Assembly: GCA_947626795.1 (NCBI GenBank)
Contig: CANQTH010000002.1
Location: 1 to 64,000 of the forward strand
Direction: 5' to 3'
Length of the DNA stretch: 64,000 nt
Origin: an uncultured Lachnospiraceae bacterium
GTDB lineage: Bacteria; Bacillota; Clostridia; Lachnospirales; Lachnospiraceae
Positions 7,791-17,096 of this stretch are shown piece after piece. The translations under genes and the position numbers were made by a program. Each line of letters starts with the position of its first letter. The stretch's first letter is position 1. The notes beneath the pieces are model-generated. The model saw only the letters and a list, made by a program, of their open reading frames with translations. It had not been told where the DNA came from and searched no databases.

Positions 7791-8657
7791 GTGGGAACAG
7801 TTGCGATCGTGACGGACAGTAACAGCGGGATCACGCAGGGGCAGGCGGAAGAATATGGGATTCATGTCCTGCCGATGCCCTTTTATATAAACGACAAAGT
7901 CTATTATGAAGATATCGACCTGACGCAGGAAGAGTTTTACCGGAAGCTGGAGGAGAACGCGGAGATTTCCACGTCCATGCCGCTGGTCGGGATGGTGACG
8001 GATCTGTGGGACAAGCTCCTGGGGGAATATGACGAGATCGTGCATATCCCGATGTCGAGCGGGCTGAGCAGCTCCTGCGAGACGGCGGCCATGCTCGCGC
8101 AGGAATACGGCGGAAAGGTGCAGGTCGTGAACAACCAGCGCATTTCCGTGACGCAGAAGCAGTCCGCGCTGGACGCGGCGGAGCTGGCAAGGCGCGGCAG
8201 CAGCGCAGCTCAGATAAAAGAATACCTTGAGAAGACCAAGTATGATTCTAGCATATATATTATGGTAGATACCCTGTATTACCTGAAAAAGGGAGGGAGG
8301 ATCACCCCGGCGGCCGCGGCCCTGGGGACGCTTTTGAAGCTGAAGCCCGTCCTGCAGATCCAGGGGGAGAAGCTGGACGCTTTCGCCAAGGCGAGGACGG
8401 TCAGGCAGGCGAGGGGCATCATGATCGAGGCCGTAAAAAGCGATTTTTCCAAGAGGTTCGGGGATGAGACAGGGGAGAATATGCATCTTCTGATCGCTTA
8501 TACGAAGGATCGGGAGACGGCATTGGATTTTAAGGGACAGGTGGAGGAGGCGTTCCCGCGCCAGAAAGTCACAGTGGTAGACCCATTGTCTTTGAGCGTG
8601 GCGTGCCACATTGGCCCGGGCGCGTTGGCACTGGCCTGCGCGAAGAGGCTTCCTTAG
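7791..8657 (+). CDS. DegV family fatty-acid-binding protein
   Basis: A 288-residue DegV/EDD-fold protein. It opens with VAIVTDSNSGIT, the usual DegV start. Central motifs STSMPLVG, IPMSSGLSSSCETA and LYYLKKGGRIT line the lipid pocket in the family. DegV proteins bind fatty acids and in some Firmicutes (as FakB) present them to the kinase FakA; no fakA gene is in the window. GTG 7791 is preferred over TTG 7788 because AGGAGG at 7777-7782 is 8 nt away. It has its own promoter and is followed after 51 bp by a chemotaxis receptor. Confidence 0.93.
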   Translation: MGTVAIVTDSNSGITQGQAEEYGIHVLPMPFYINDKVYYEDIDLTQEEFYRKLEENAEISTSMPLVGMVTDLWDKLLGEYDEIVHIPMSSGLSSSCETAAMLAQEYGGKVQVVNNQRISVTQKQSALDAAELARRGSSAAQIKEYLEKTKYDSSIYIMVDTLYYLKKGGRITPAAAALGTLLKLKPVLQIQGEKLDAFAKARTVRQARGIMIEAVKSDFSKRFGDETGENMHLLIAYTKDRETALDFKGQVEEAFPRQKVTVVDPLSLSVACHIGPGALALACAKRLP

Positions 8658-8708
8658 CCGCAAAATGGCGGATTGCCGCAAGTGTCATAGGACAAAAGGA
8701 GAAAAAAC

Positions 8709-10421
8709 GTGAGAAAACGCATTGGTTCAAAGGTAATTATATTGTTGGGGATCTTGTGCCTGATCTTTATTTTCTTCAGCTTGGCGAACGTGACGGCCCT
8801 TTCGCAGATCCGGGACAGCACGGCGGACGTGACAGAGATCTATATGGAGCTGGAAAAAATAGAAGGCAAGATGTCTGTGAACGTGCAGGAATTCAAGGGC
8901 AATATGGAGACGTCGAAGCTGCAGGTGCAGGGCGTGGATTATACGAAGGATAAAGTCTCGCAGATCCAGGCGTACTTGGAGCAGATGGAAGCCCTTTGCA
9001 AGCAGACGGGAGACCGGAGCTTAAACGAGAGCTTCGGGAATTACAAAAGGGAATTTGAGACGTATATGTCCCTTGGGGTCGACGCCGCCACCGCGCTTGA
9101 GAAAGGCGACCAGCTCGGGGCGCTCACGGCGCTGGGCGACAACCGGAAAAAGCTTGTGACCTTAGAATCGAGCAAGGAAGCGTATTCCGCGGCGATGGAG
9201 GCCAAGATCGATTCCATTACGGGGGAATTTGATTCCAAGATCGCGATCACGTACGTGTTCAACATCGTGATGATCGTCGTGTTCATGCTGATGGTCTGCG
9301 TCATTGTCCTGATCGTGATGCGCACGATCGCAAGCCCGGCGAGGAAAGCGAGCGGCCACCTGAACCAGATCGTGAAGAAGCTGCAGAATGACGAGGGCGA
9401 CTTGACGGAGCGGATCGAGGTCAAGACCCAGGACGAGGTCGGCCAGCTCGCGGGTGGCGTCAACCGCTTCATCGAGCAGCTTCAGGGCCTGATGCGGAAG
9501 TTAAAGGGGCAGTCGGAGCGGATGATGGATTCCGTGGAGCATATCACGACCCGCATCAATTCGTCGAACGAGAGCGTGACGAGTGTTTCCGCCTCGATGG
9601 AGGAGCTGGCGGCCAGCATGGAGGAAGTTTCCGTCACGGTCGACCACATCGTGCAGGGGAGCAACGGCATTTTCGAGAAGATAAAGATGATGGCGGAACG
9701 GGCGGAGCATGGCGCGGATCTTGTCGTCGAGATCAAGGAACGGGCGCAGGAGGTGCGCAAGAACACCGTCGAGAACAAGACGGCGGTCAACGAGATGATG
9801 ATGGAGATCCGCGACACGTTAGAGGCGGCCGTGAAGGAGAGCCAGAGCGTGGAGCAGATCAACGAGCTGACAGGGGACATCCTGGACATCACGAGCCAGA
9901 CGAACCTGCTCGCATTGAACGCGTCCATCGAGGCGGCGCGCGCGGGAGACGCCGGAAAGGGCTTCGCGGTCGTTGCGGACGAGATCCGCGTGCTTGCGGA
10001 CAACAGCCGGACGGCGGCGAACAACATCCAGAATATCAGCAATATGGTGACGGCGGCGGTCGAGAAGCTGTCGCAGAACGCGGAGGATATGCTCCGGTTC
10101 ATTGATAAGAATGTGATGAAGGATTACGACGGGTTCGTAGACGTCGCGAATTCGTACCAGAGCGACGCGGAGAGCATGGACAGCATCCTGATGGAATTTG
10201 CCAGCAGCACTGCGGAAGTGGAAGAGATCATGGAAGGGATCAACAGCAGCATCAGCAATGTCTCCGGCACGGTAGACGAGAGCGCGAAAGGCGTGGCCGA
10301 CGTAGCGGAGAAGGCGGGCGAGCTGGTGGACGCGATCACGCACATCCGCCAGGAGACGGAGAACAACCAGTTGATCTCCCGCGAGCTGAAGGAAGAAGTG
10401 GAACGTTTCAAGAAAGTATGA
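8709..10421 (+). CDS. Methyl-accepting chemotaxis protein with extracytoplasmic sensor
   Basis: A 570-residue receptor. It starts at GTG 8709, with AAGGAG just ahead. A first membrane span (about 8-30) is followed by a roughly 150-residue helical extracytoplasmic sensor region. A second span (about 180-203, [20 protein letters not shown]) leads into a HAMP domain. The cytoplasmic signalling hairpin has the conserved tip [19 protein letters not shown] followed by [15 protein letters not shown]. Ligand unknown. There are no che or flagellar genes nearby. A MITE copy has inserted exactly at the stop codon: the left target duplication starts on the last base of the TGA. Confidence 0.93.
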   Translation: MRKRIGSKVIILLGILCLIFIFFSLANVTALSQIRDSTADVTEIYMELEKIEGKMSVNVQEFKGNMETSKLQVQGVDYTKDKVSQIQAYLEQMEALCKQTGDRSLNESFGNYKREFETYMSLGVDAATALEKGDQLGALTALGDNRKKLVTLESSKEAYSAAMEAKIDSITGEFDSKIAITYVFNIVMIVVFMLMVCVIVLIVMRTIASPARKASGHLNQIVKKLQNDEGDLTERIEVKTQDEVGQLAGGVNRFIEQLQGLMRKLKGQSERMMDSVEHITTRINSSNESVTSVSASMEELAASMEEVSVTVDHIVQGSNGIFEKIKMMAERAEHGADLVVEIKERAQEVRKNTVENKTAVNEMMMEIRDTLEAAVKESQSVEQINELTGDILDITSQTNLLALNASIEAARAGDAGKGFAVVADEIRVLADNSRTAANNIQNISNMVTAAVEKLSQNAEDMLRFIDKNVMKDYDGFVDVANSYQSDAESMDSILMEFASSTAEVEEIMEGINSSISNVSGTVDESAKGVADVAEKAGELVDAITHIRQETENNQLISRELKEEVERFKKV

Positions 10422-10427
10422 CGGATG

Positions 10428-10574
10428 ACAACAATTCAGCCCAGGACTTTGCACTTGCTGCAAAGCCCGTAAGAATATGTAAATTTTGCCGAGTGGGAAT
10501 CCGGCTCTTTGCCGAAGGCAAACTTGAAATGAGCCGGATTCCGTAACTGCGAGGCCGAAGGCTGAACTGTTATA
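10428..10574 (+). mobile_element. MITE-like element, complete copy with target duplication
   Basis: A 147-bp element with ends ACAACAATTCAGCC and GGCTGAACTGTTAT, which are imperfect inverted repeats. ACGGATG is duplicated on both sides (10421-10427 and 10575-10581). Internally it folds into CTTTGCA...TGCAAAG and a 12-bp stem GGAATCCGGCTC...GAGCCGGATTCC, inside which TTTGCC-GAA-GGCAAA nests. It has no coding capacity, so mobilisation in trans is inferred. It shares most of its sequence with the copy at 22593-22738. Confidence 0.85.
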
Positions 10575-10581
10575 ACGGATG

Positions 10582-10601
10582 CCCTGCTGCTTGCAGCGGG
10601 G
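10582..10601 (+). terminator. Possible terminator of the chemotaxis receptor gene
   Basis: CCCTGCTG-CTTG-CAGCGGGG followed by TATTTG. Before the MITE arrived it would have lain right after the receptor's stop codon. The T-tract is weak. Confidence 0.4.
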
Positions 10602-10614
10602 TATTTGATGTAAT

Positions 10615-10755
10615 GCAACAGTTCAGCCCAGGACTTTGCGCTTGCCGCAAAGCCCGTAAGGATACGGAGATTGGGCAGGAGGAAATCCGCCCCCGCCGAA
10701 GGCAGTTTGGAATGGGCGGATTCCGCAGCGGGGAAGCCGGAGGCGGAATCGTTGC
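10615..10755 (+). mobile_element. MITE-like element, diverged second copy
   Basis: The left end GCAACAGTTCAGCC is exact and the right end GGCGGAATCGTTGC is diverged. The CTTTGCGC...GCAAAGCCC hairpin and the central long stem are kept, with changed bases on both arms (GGAAATCCGCCC...GGGCGGATTCC), so pairing is conserved. No target duplication is obvious. Together with the preceding copy it fills most of the 396-bp gap before purA; no clear purA promoter was found. Confidence 0.75.
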
Positions 10756-10817
10756 TCATATTTAGCGGATATCGCAGGGCCGCGCGGCAAGATTATTTTT
10801 CAGAGGAGGAACCTTGA

Positions 10818-12095
10818 ATGGCATATGCAATAGTTGGCGCAAACTGGGGAGACGAGGGGAAAGGCAAGATCACGGACATGATGGCGAAGGAAGCGGATAT
10901 CATCGTGCGTTTCCAGGGCGGGGCGAACGCGGGCCATACGATTGTCAACGACTATGGGAAATTCGCGCTGCATACCCTCCCGAGCGGCGTGTTTTACGGG
11001 CATACGACGAGCATCATAGGAAACGGCGTGGCGCTCAACATCCCCATCTTGTTCCAGGAGATCAAGTCCATCACGGACCGCGGCGTCCCGGAGCCGAAGA
11101 TCCTGGTGTCCGACCGGGCGCAGATCGTGATGCCGTACCATATTTTGTTTGACCAGTACGAGGAGGAACGGCTGGGCGGGAAGTCCTTTGGGTCCACGAA
11201 ATCGGGGATCGCGCCGTTTTATTCGGATAAATACGCGAAGATCGGCTTCCAGGTCAGCGAGCTGTTTGGCGGGGAAGCGGAGCTGAAAGAAAAGGTAAGG
11301 CGCGTTTGCGAGGTGAAGAACGTCCTGCTGGAGAATCTTTACCACAAGCCGCCGATCGATGCGGACAAGCTGCTGGAAGAGCTGGCGGGCTATCGGGAGA
11401 TGGTGGCTCCGTACGTGTGCGACACGTCCGCGTATTTGTGGGAGGCGGCGAAGGCCGGGAAGAAGATCCTGCTGGAAGGGCAGCTTGGGTCGTTGAAAGA
11501 CCCGGATCACGGCATCTACCCGATGGTGACGTCTTCCTCCACGCTGGCGGCTTACGGCGCGATCGGCGCGGGGATCCCGCCTTATGAGATCAGCAAGATC
11601 ATCGTTGTGTGCAAAGCGTATTCTTCCGCGGTTGGCGCGGGCGCGTTTGTCAGCGAGATCTTCGGGGAAGAGGCGGACGAGCTGCGGCGGCGCGGCGGCG
11701 ACGGCGGCGAGTATGGCGCGACGACCGGACGTCCGAGGCGCATGGGATGGTTCGACGCGGTGGCGAGCAGGTACGGCTGCCGCATCCAGGGCGCGACCGA
11801 CGTGGCACTGACGGTGCTGGACGTCTTGGGCTATCTGGATGAGATCCCGGTGTGCGTCGGCTATGAGATCGACGGGGAAGTGACGACGGAGTTCCCGGTG
11901 ACGTCCAAACTGGATCGGGCGAAGCCTGTCCTCGAGACGCTTCCGGGCTGGAAGAGCGACATCCGCGGGATCCGGGAATATGGGAAACTGCCGGAGAACT
12001 GCCGGAGGTACATTGAGTTTATCGAAGAAAAGATTGGATTCCCGGTGACGATGGTATCGAACGGGCCGGGAAGGGACGACATCATATACCGTTAA
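10818..12095 (+). CDS. purA: Adenylosuccinate synthetase
   Basis: Converts IMP, aspartate and GTP to adenylosuccinate in AMP synthesis. 425 residues, normal for PurA. The N-terminus AYAIVGANWGDEGKGK carries the GDEGKGK GTP/IMP loop, and GGANAGHT follows near residue 38. The C-terminal region holds GEYGATTGRPRRMGW and a Lys/Arg-rich end. AGGAGG (10803-10808) precedes ATG 10818 at good spacing. The last 47 bp of the gene region, including the stop, are duplicated 75 bp downstream. Confidence 0.97.
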   Translation: MAYAIVGANWGDEGKGKITDMMAKEADIIVRFQGGANAGHTIVNDYGKFALHTLPSGVFYGHTTSIIGNGVALNIPILFQEIKSITDRGVPEPKILVSDRAQIVMPYHILFDQYEEERLGGKSFGSTKSGIAPFYSDKYAKIGFQVSELFGGEAELKEKVRRVCEVKNVLLENLYHKPPIDADKLLEELAGYREMVAPYVCDTSAYLWEAAKAGKKILLEGQLGSLKDPDHGIYPMVTSSSTLAAYGAIGAGIPPYEISKIIVVCKAYSSAVGAGAFVSEIFGEEADELRRRGGDGGEYGATTGRPRRMGWFDAVASRYGCRIQGATDVALTVLDVLGYLDEIPVCVGYEIDGEVTTEFPVTSKLDRAKPVLETLPGWKSDIRGIREYGKLPENCRRYIEFIEEKIGFPVTMVSNGPGRDDIIYR

Positions 12096-12182
12096 GGTTG
12101 GGAGAAGATCAGGTTTCCGGCGTCGACGGCATCGGACGGGCCGGGAAGGGACGACATCATATACCGTTAAGGTCGGGAGAAG
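12061..12182 (+). repeat. Duplication of the purA 3' end, period 75 bp
   Basis: 12061-12107 and 12136-12182 are near identical 47-bp copies starting ACGGGCCGGGAAGGG. Both contain the purA terminal codons and TAA. The bases ahead of each copy are also similar but diverged, so a full 75-bp unit was probably duplicated. Confidence 0.9.
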
Positions 12183-12243
12183 GGCGGAGGTCGGCGCCCA
12201 TTTGGGCGGGCAGGCAGCCGGGGATAGGAGACAAGGGCAGGAA

Positions 12244-12849
12244 ATGATAAAGAATGTAGTGTTTGACGTCGGGAAGGTTCTGGTGGATTTTGACTGGCAG
12301 GGACTGTTCCGGGAGCTTGGCTTTTCGCAGGAGGCGTATGATAAGGTGGCGGAGGCGACCGTCCATTCAGTGCTGTGGAATGAATTTGACCGGGGCAAGA
12401 TGGCCGACGAGGAGATCCTGAAAGGCTTTCTCGGGCAGGCGCCGGGCTGCGAGGACGAGGTCATGCGTTTTTGGGACAACTTGGGAAGCAGCATAAAATG
12501 CTACGACTACACGCTTCCCTGGATCCGAGGGCTTCGCGCGAACGGCTTTTCCGTCTACCTGCTTTCCAATTTTCCACGTCGGCTGTATTTCCAGAGCATC
12601 GAGGAGCTGGCGTTCGTAGAAGAGGCGGACGGGGCGGTCTTCTCATATGAGGCGCGGCTTACGAAGCCGGAGCCGGAGATCTACGAGGCCCTGCTGAAAA
12701 AATACAAGCTGGATCCGACGGAATGCGTGTTCCTGGACGATACGCGGGACAACATCGTCGCGGCGAATAAATTGGGGATGGCGACCATTCTGTTCCGCAC
12801 AAAGTCCCAGGCGGAAGAAGAGCTGCGGAATCTTGGAATCCGCTCATAG
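12244..12849 (+). CDS. HAD family hydrolase (YihX-like)
   Basis: A 201-residue haloacid-dehalogenase superfamily protein. Motif I is FDVGKVLVDFD, where the usual second Asp is Gly, as in the YihX/epoxide-hydrolase-like branch. Motif II is LLSNFP, motif III is the lysine in TKPEPEIY, and motif IV is FLDDTRDN. The likely role is a phosphatase on a small sugar phosphate or nucleotide; the substrate cannot be read from sequence. ATG 12244 was chosen because the fold begins at IKNVVFDVG. The in-frame upstream start at 12202 adds unconserved residues. AAGGG lies 6 nt ahead. Confidence 0.88.
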   Translation: MIKNVVFDVGKVLVDFDWQGLFRELGFSQEAYDKVAEATVHSVLWNEFDRGKMADEEILKGFLGQAPGCEDEVMRFWDNLGSSIKCYDYTLPWIRGLRANGFSVYLLSNFPRRLYFQSIEELAFVEEADGAVFSYEARLTKPEPEIYEALLKKYKLDPTECVFLDDTRDNIVAANKLGMATILFRTKSQAEEELRNLGIRS

Positions 12850-12938
12850 CGTTCCGTAACTAGGAAGCCGGAAGGCCGAAGGCAAACTTGAAATGAGCCG
12901 GATTCCGCAACAGGGCAGCCGGAAGGCTGAACTATTAC
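12850..12938 (+). repeat. Right-half fragment of the MITE-like family
   Basis: Contains CCGAAGGCAAACTTGAAATG, GAGCCGGATTCCG and a right end GGCTGAACTATTAC. The left third of the element is missing or rearranged. It lies directly after the HAD gene stop. Confidence 0.7.
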
Positions 12939-12969
12939 GAATACTTACATGATTTTCCAAGAAAAGTGG

Positions 12970-12997
12970 TTGACTTACAGAAAATATCTGCTATAAT
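12970..12997 (+). promoter_or_regulatory. Promoter of rpsU, TTGACT-N16-TATAAT
   Basis: TTGACT at 12970-12975, a 16-bp spacer, TATAAT at 12992-12997. Strong SigA match about 75 bp ahead of the rpsU start. Confidence 0.85.
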
Positions 12998-13073
12998 TAA
13001 TGACAGTGCAATAAAATGACCCAAACAGTTGATATGCACAATACGCAACTGGAGGGAGGTTAGGTGAGAGACT

Positions 13074-13250
13074 ATGTCAAATGTGATCGTAAAAGAAAAC
13101 GAGACTTTGGATAGTGCCTTACGCAGATTCAAGCGGAACTGCGCGAAGGCTGGTATCCAGCAGGAGATCCGTAAAAGGGAGCATTATGAGAAGCCGAGTG
13201 TAAGACGTAAGAAAAAGTCGGAGGCTGCAAGGAAGCGTAAATATAATTAA
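13074..13250 (+). CDS. rpsU: 30S ribosomal protein S21
   Basis: 58 residues starting [20 protein letters not shown] and ending in a very basic tail ([15 protein letters not shown]). This is the classic bS21 layout of a short acidic/hydrophobic start and a cationic helix. It binds the 30S platform and affects initiation. AGGTGAG precedes ATG 13074. The unit is monocistronic, with its own strong promoter at 12970 and a strong terminator at 13262. Confidence 0.97.
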   Translation: MSNVIVKENETLDSALRRFKRNCAKAGIQQEIRKREHYEKPSVRRKKKSEAARKRKYN

Positions 13251-13261
13251 TTAGTAGAAAG

Positions 13262-13297
13262 ACCCCGTGGCCTGGGAACAGGCAGACGGGGTTTTTT
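13262..13297 (+). terminator. Rho-independent terminator of rpsU
   Basis: ACCCCGT (13262-13268) pairs with ACGGGGT (13286-13292), with an inner CCTG/CAGG pairing, followed by TTTTTT. Confidence 0.92.
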
Positions 13298-13371
13298 GAA
13301 CGCAGAGATTCGGATTGAAAGGAATCTCGCGCAAGGCGCGCGGGCGAGTCTTGAATGCAAACAAATAACAA

Positions 13372-13400
13372 TTGAAATTTTTAGGGAAGTGTATTAGAAT
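13372..13400 (+). promoter_or_regulatory. Promoter of nfnAB, TTGAAA-N17-TAGAAT
   Basis: TTGAAA at 13372-13377, 17 bp, TAGAAT at 13395-13400. It lies 50 bp ahead of nfnA. Confidence 0.75.
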
Positions 13401-13450
13401 AAATGAAGATGCGTGATCGCATGACAGATAAAGTAGGCGGAGGTTTGAGT

Positions 13451-14338
13451 ATGTACGAAATCTTAAAGAAGAAAAAGCTGGCAGACAAGATCTTCCTGAT
13501 GGACGTAAAAGCACCGCGCGTGGCGAAGTCCTGTCTGCCCGGGCAATTTGTGATCGTGAAGATGGACGAGGTCGGGGAGCGCATTCCTCTTACCATCTGC
13601 GATTATGACAGGGAAGCAGGCACGATCACGATCGTGTTCCAGACCGTAGGAGCTTCCACGGAGCGGATGGAGGCGTTAGAGGAAGGAGACGCGTTCCAGG
13701 ATTTTGTCGGGCCGCTCGGCTGCCCTTCGGAGCTGACGAATACGCCGATCGAGGAGCTGAAGAGGAAAAAGATCGTGTTCATCGCCGGAGGCGTGGGAAC
13801 CGCCCCGGTATATCCGCAGGTGAAATGGCTGCATGAGCAGGGCGTGAGCTGCGACGTCATCATGGGTTCGAAGACGAAGGACCTGCTGATCCTGACGGAC
13901 GAGATGGAAAAGGTGGCTGGCAACCTCTATGTGACGACGGACGACGGGAGCTACGGCTTCCATGGCATGGGGACGAACCAGTTAGAGGCGCTGGTGGACG
14001 GCGGGAACACGTACGATCTGTGCATTGCCATCGGGCCGATGATCATGATGAAGTTCGTCTGTCTCCTGACAAAGAAGCTGGAGATCCCGACGGTCGTATC
14101 CCTGAACCCGATCATGGTGGACGGCACCGGGATGTGCGGCGCCTGCCGCGTGACAGTAGGCGGGGAAGTGAAGTTCGCCTGCGTGGACGGGCCGGAGTTT
14201 GACGGACATTTGGTAGATTTTGACCAGGCGATGAAGCGCCAGCAGATGTATAAGACAGAAGAAGGAAGAAGCCTGTTAAGGCTTCATGAGGGGGATACCC
14301 ATCATGGCGGATGCGGGCAGTGCGGAGGTGACAAATAA
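13451..14338 (+). CDS. nfnA: NfnA, ferredoxin:NADP+ transhydrogenase small subunit
   Basis: A 295-residue FAD/NAD(H)-binding subunit of NADH-dependent reduced ferredoxin:NADP+ oxidoreductase (sulfide dehydrogenase/DHOD-like). The FAD barrel has RIPLTICDYD, the NAD domain has IAGGVGTAPVYPQVKWL, and near the C-terminus GMCGACRVTVGGEVKFAC carries cysteine ligands for a [2Fe-2S] cluster. The complex couples NADH, NADPH and ferredoxin pools by flavin-based bifurcation. ATG 13451 was chosen: GGAGG at 13439-13443 is 7 nt away, whereas the upstream in-frame ATG at 13403 adds unconserved residues. The stop overlaps the nfnB start (TAATG). Confidence 0.92.
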   Translation: MYEILKKKKLADKIFLMDVKAPRVAKSCLPGQFVIVKMDEVGERIPLTICDYDREAGTITIVFQTVGASTERMEALEEGDAFQDFVGPLGCPSELTNTPIEELKRKKIVFIAGGVGTAPVYPQVKWLHEQGVSCDVIMGSKTKDLLILTDEMEKVAGNLYVTTDDGSYGFHGMGTNQLEALVDGGNTYDLCIAIGPMIMMKFVCLLTKKLEIPTVVSLNPIMVDGTGMCGACRVTVGGEVKFACVDGPEFDGHLVDFDQAMKRQQMYKTEEGRSLLRLHEGDTHHGGCGQCGGDK

Positions 14339-15723
14339 TGGACGTGTTGAAGAAAGTCCCGGTAAGGGAGCAGGAGCCGAAGGTGCGCGCGACGAATTTT
14401 GAGGAAGTGTGCCTTGGATATAACAAAGAAGAAGCGATGGAAGAGGCGGAACGCTGCCTGAACTGCAAGAACGCGCAGTGCGTGAAGGGATGCCCGGTGT
14501 CGATCGACATCCCGGGATTCATTTCCAAAGTGAAGGAAGGGGATTTTGAGGAAGCGTTCCAGGTGATCAGCGCCTCCAGCGCGCTTCCGGCAGTCTGCGG
14601 CCGCGTCTGCCCGCAGGAGAGCCAGTGCGAGGGCAAGTGCATCCGCGGCATTAAGGGCGAGCCTGTCTCCATCGGCAAATTGGAGCGGTTTACCGCCGAC
14701 TGGGCAAGGGAAGCGGGCATCAAGCCGAAGCCTGCGACGGAGAAAAAAGGGCATAAGGTAGCCGTGATCGGTTCCGGCCCCGCGGGGCTTACCTGCGCCG
14801 GGGACTTGGCCAAGATGGGTTACGACGTGACGATCTTTGAGGCGCTCCATGAGCCGGGCGGCGTATTGACTTACGGGATCCCGGAGTTCCGTCTGCCGAA
14901 GAGCGCGGTCGTGGCGAAGGAGATCGAGAATGTGAAGTCCTTGGGCGTGAAGATCGAGACGAACGTCGTCGTCGGCAAGGCCGTGAAGATCGGGGAACTG
15001 ATGGAAGAAGAAGGCTTTGAGGCGGTGTTCATCGGCTCCGGCGCGGGGCTTCCGAGGTTCATGGGAATCCCGGGCGAGCAGGCGAACGGCGTGTTTTCCG
15101 CGAATGAGTTCCTGACCAGGAACAATCTGATGAAGGCGTTTCAGGAAGAATACGACACTCCGATCATGCGCGGGAAGAAAGTCGCTGTCGTCGGCGGCGG
15201 GAACGTCGCGATGGACGCGGCGAGGACCGCGCTGCGCCTTGGCGCGGACGTGCATATCGTGTACCGCAGGAGCGAGGCGGAGCTTCCGGCGCGTGTGGAG
15301 GAAGTGCATCATGCGAAAGAAGAGGGCATTGTGTTCGACCTGCTGACGAATCCCAAGGAGATCCTGGTGGACGAGAACGGCTGGGTGAAGGGCATGACCT
15401 GCGTGCGCATGGAGCTGGGCGAACCGGACGAGTCCGGCAGGCGGCGTCCGGTGGAGGTCGCAGGCTCTGAATTTGACCTGGAGCTGGATACCGTCATCAT
15501 GTCGCTGGGGACGTCCCCGAACCCGCTGATCTCTTCGACGACGGACGGCTTGAACGTCAACCGCAGGCATTGCATCATCGCTTCGGAAGAGGACGGCGCG
15601 ACCAGCAAGGAAGGCGTATTTGCGGGCGGCGACGCCGTGACGGGGGCGGCTACCGTTATCCTCGCGATGGGCGCGGGGAAAGACGCCGCGAAGGGGATTG
15701 ACGCATATCTTTCCAGTAAATAA
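14338..15723 (+). CDS. nfnB: NfnB, ferredoxin:NADP+ transhydrogenase large subunit (GltA-like)
   Basis: 461 residues. The N-terminal domain carries two [4Fe-4S] cysteine sets (CLNCKNAQCVKGCP and CGRVCPQESQCEGKC). The FAD-binding motif VIGSGPAGLTCAGDLA and the NADPH-binding VAVVGGGNVAMDAARTA follow, with a C-terminal GGDAVTGAATVILAMGAG. This is the layout of NfnB and of the small subunit of NADPH glutamate synthase. Adjacency to nfnA with overlapping stop/start, and the absence of a glutamate synthase large subunit, favour NfnB. It works with nfnA in the cytoplasm to balance redox carriers. fprA follows after 15 bp. Confidence 0.93.
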   Translation: MDVLKKVPVREQEPKVRATNFEEVCLGYNKEEAMEEAERCLNCKNAQCVKGCPVSIDIPGFISKVKEGDFEEAFQVISASSALPAVCGRVCPQESQCEGKCIRGIKGEPVSIGKLERFTADWAREAGIKPKPATEKKGHKVAVIGSGPAGLTCAGDLAKMGYDVTIFEALHEPGGVLTYGIPEFRLPKSAVVAKEIENVKSLGVKIETNVVVGKAVKIGELMEEEGFEAVFIGSGAGLPRFMGIPGEQANGVFSANEFLTRNNLMKAFQEEYDTPIMRGKKVAVVGGGNVAMDAARTALRLGADVHIVYRRSEAELPARVEEVHHAKEEGIVFDLLTNPKEILVDENGWVKGMTCVRMELGEPDESGRRRPVEVAGSEFDLELDTVIMSLGTSPNPLISSTTDGLNVNRRHCIIASEEDGATSKEGVFAGGDAVTGAATVILAMGAGKDAAKGIDAYLSSK

Positions 15724-15738
15724 TAGGAGGAATAAAAC

Positions 15739-16902
15739 ATGAAAGACGTGACAATAACAGATTCGATCTTATATATCGGTGCGGATGACAAGGACTTGGA
15801 TCTCTTTGAGGGTCAGTATGTCATCCCGAACGGGATTTCTTATAATTCTTACGTGATCCTGGACGAGAAGGTGGCCGTTATGGACACCGTTGACGCCAGG
15901 AGGAAGGACGAGTGGCTGGCGAACCTGGAAAAAGCCCTGGACGGGCGCGGCGTGGATTATCTTGTGGTTTCCCATATGGAGCCGGACCATTCGGCGAACA
16001 TCCAGGCTCTCGCGGAAAAATATCCGGAAATGACGGTTGTGGGGAACGCCAAGACGTTCCAGATGATGGGGCAGTTTTTCGACCTGGATCTTTCCGGTCG
16101 TTCCCTCGTGGTAAAAGAAGGGGACACGCTGAGCCTCGGCGGGCATGAGCTGACGTTCGTTATGGCCCCGATGGTGCATTGGCCGGAAGTCATGGTCGCT
16201 TATGAGAAGTCGGAGAAGATCCTGTTCTCGGCGGACGGCTTCGGGAAATTCGGCGCGCTGGATACGGACGAGGACTGGGCGTGCGAGGCGCGGCGGTATT
16301 ATTTCAATATCGTCGGAAAATACGGCGTGCAGGTGCAGGCGCTCTTGAAAAAGGCGGCCGCGCTGGACATCGCTATGATCTGTCCGCTGCACGGCCCGAT
16401 CCTGAAGGAGGATTTGGCGTATTACGTCGGGAAATATCAGGTATGGAGCAGCTACGAGCCGGAAGACGACGGCGTTTTGGTAGCTTATGCCTCCATCCAC
16501 GGCAACACAAAAGAGGCCGCGGTCAAGATGAAAGAGATCCTGGAAGCGCAGGGCGCGAAGAAAGTCGCGATCACGGACCTGGCGCGGGACGACATGGCGG
16601 AAGCCGTGGAAGACGCGTTCCGCTATGACAAGATGGTTCTGGCGGCGGCGACGTACGACGGCGGGATCTTCCCGTGCATGGAAGAGTTCCTGCATCATTT
16701 GAAGAGCAAGAATTTCCAGAAGCGCAAGGTCGCGCTGATGGAGAACGGCACATGGGCGCCGACGGCGGCGAAGAACATGAGGGCGCTGTTAGAGCAGATG
16801 AAGGAGATCACGATCTGCGAGAACGTGGTTTCCATAAAGTCCGTTCGGAAGGAAGCGGATCTTCCGAAGATGGAAGCGCTTGCAAAAGAGTTACTGGCAT
16901 AA
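15739..16902 (+). CDS. fprA: Flavodiiron protein (A-type flavoprotein)
   Basis: 387 residues. The N-terminal beta-lactamase-like domain contains the diiron ligands His79, Glu81, Asp83 and His84 in HMEPDH, then a His in MVHWPE, an Asp in SADGFGKFG and a His in CPLHGPI. The C-terminal flavodoxin domain has the FMN loop YASIHGNTKEAA. These enzymes reduce O2 or NO to water or N2O in anaerobes. AGGAGG precedes the ATG. Location right behind nfnAB suggests co-transcription and a link to NAD(P)H supply, though a rubredoxin partner is not encoded here. Confidence 0.94.
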   Translation: MKDVTITDSILYIGADDKDLDLFEGQYVIPNGISYNSYVILDEKVAVMDTVDARRKDEWLANLEKALDGRGVDYLVVSHMEPDHSANIQALAEKYPEMTVVGNAKTFQMMGQFFDLDLSGRSLVVKEGDTLSLGGHELTFVMAPMVHWPEVMVAYEKSEKILFSADGFGKFGALDTDEDWACEARRYYFNIVGKYGVQVQALLKKAAALDIAMICPLHGPILKEDLAYYVGKYQVWSSYEPEDDGVLVAYASIHGNTKEAAVKMKEILEAQGAKKVAITDLARDDMAEAVEDAFRYDKMVLAAATYDGGIFPCMEEFLHHLKSKNFQKRKVALMENGTWAPTAAKNMRALLEQMKEITICENVVSIKSVRKEADLPKMEALAKELLA

Positions 16903-16967
16903 GATGGGGCTTGCGGGGAAAGGCTTTTGGCGTGACGGCCCGGCCTTTGGCTCCGCTGCCGCGGTCC

Positions 16968-17040
16968 GGGGCTGTCGCGATGAGGATGAAGCGCATAAGG
17001 CATGAGATTTTGCGCGTATGTTCCTTGGCGCGGCAGCCCC
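16968..17040 (+). repeat. Short inverted-repeat element, GGGGCTG family
   Basis: A 73-bp segment starting GGGGCTGTCGCGATGA and ending GGCGCGGCAGCCCC, inverted relative to each other. Similar ends bound 56269-56364, and related ends bound 23530-23575. It lies in the 311-bp gap after fprA. It is non-coding and no target duplication was seen. Confidence 0.5.
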
Positions 17041-17063
17041 GCGCGCGTTTTGGAGGGGTTGGC

Positions 17064-17096
17064 GGGGCTGAAAGTTTTCACGCCCCGTTGCTTTTT
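17064..17096 (+). terminator. Terminator of the nfnAB-fprA operon
   Basis: GGGGCTGAAA...TTCACGCCCC hairpin followed by GTTGCTTTTT. Its T-tract overlaps the -35 box of the next promoter. Confidence 0.7.

Noticed and set aside
10800..12494. Long minus-strand frame opposite purA and the HAD gene
   Set aside because: High-GC antisense shadow: composition is His/Arg/Pro-rich and both + strand genes are certain. The same applies to the long minus frames at 14302-15570 and 28624-29733.
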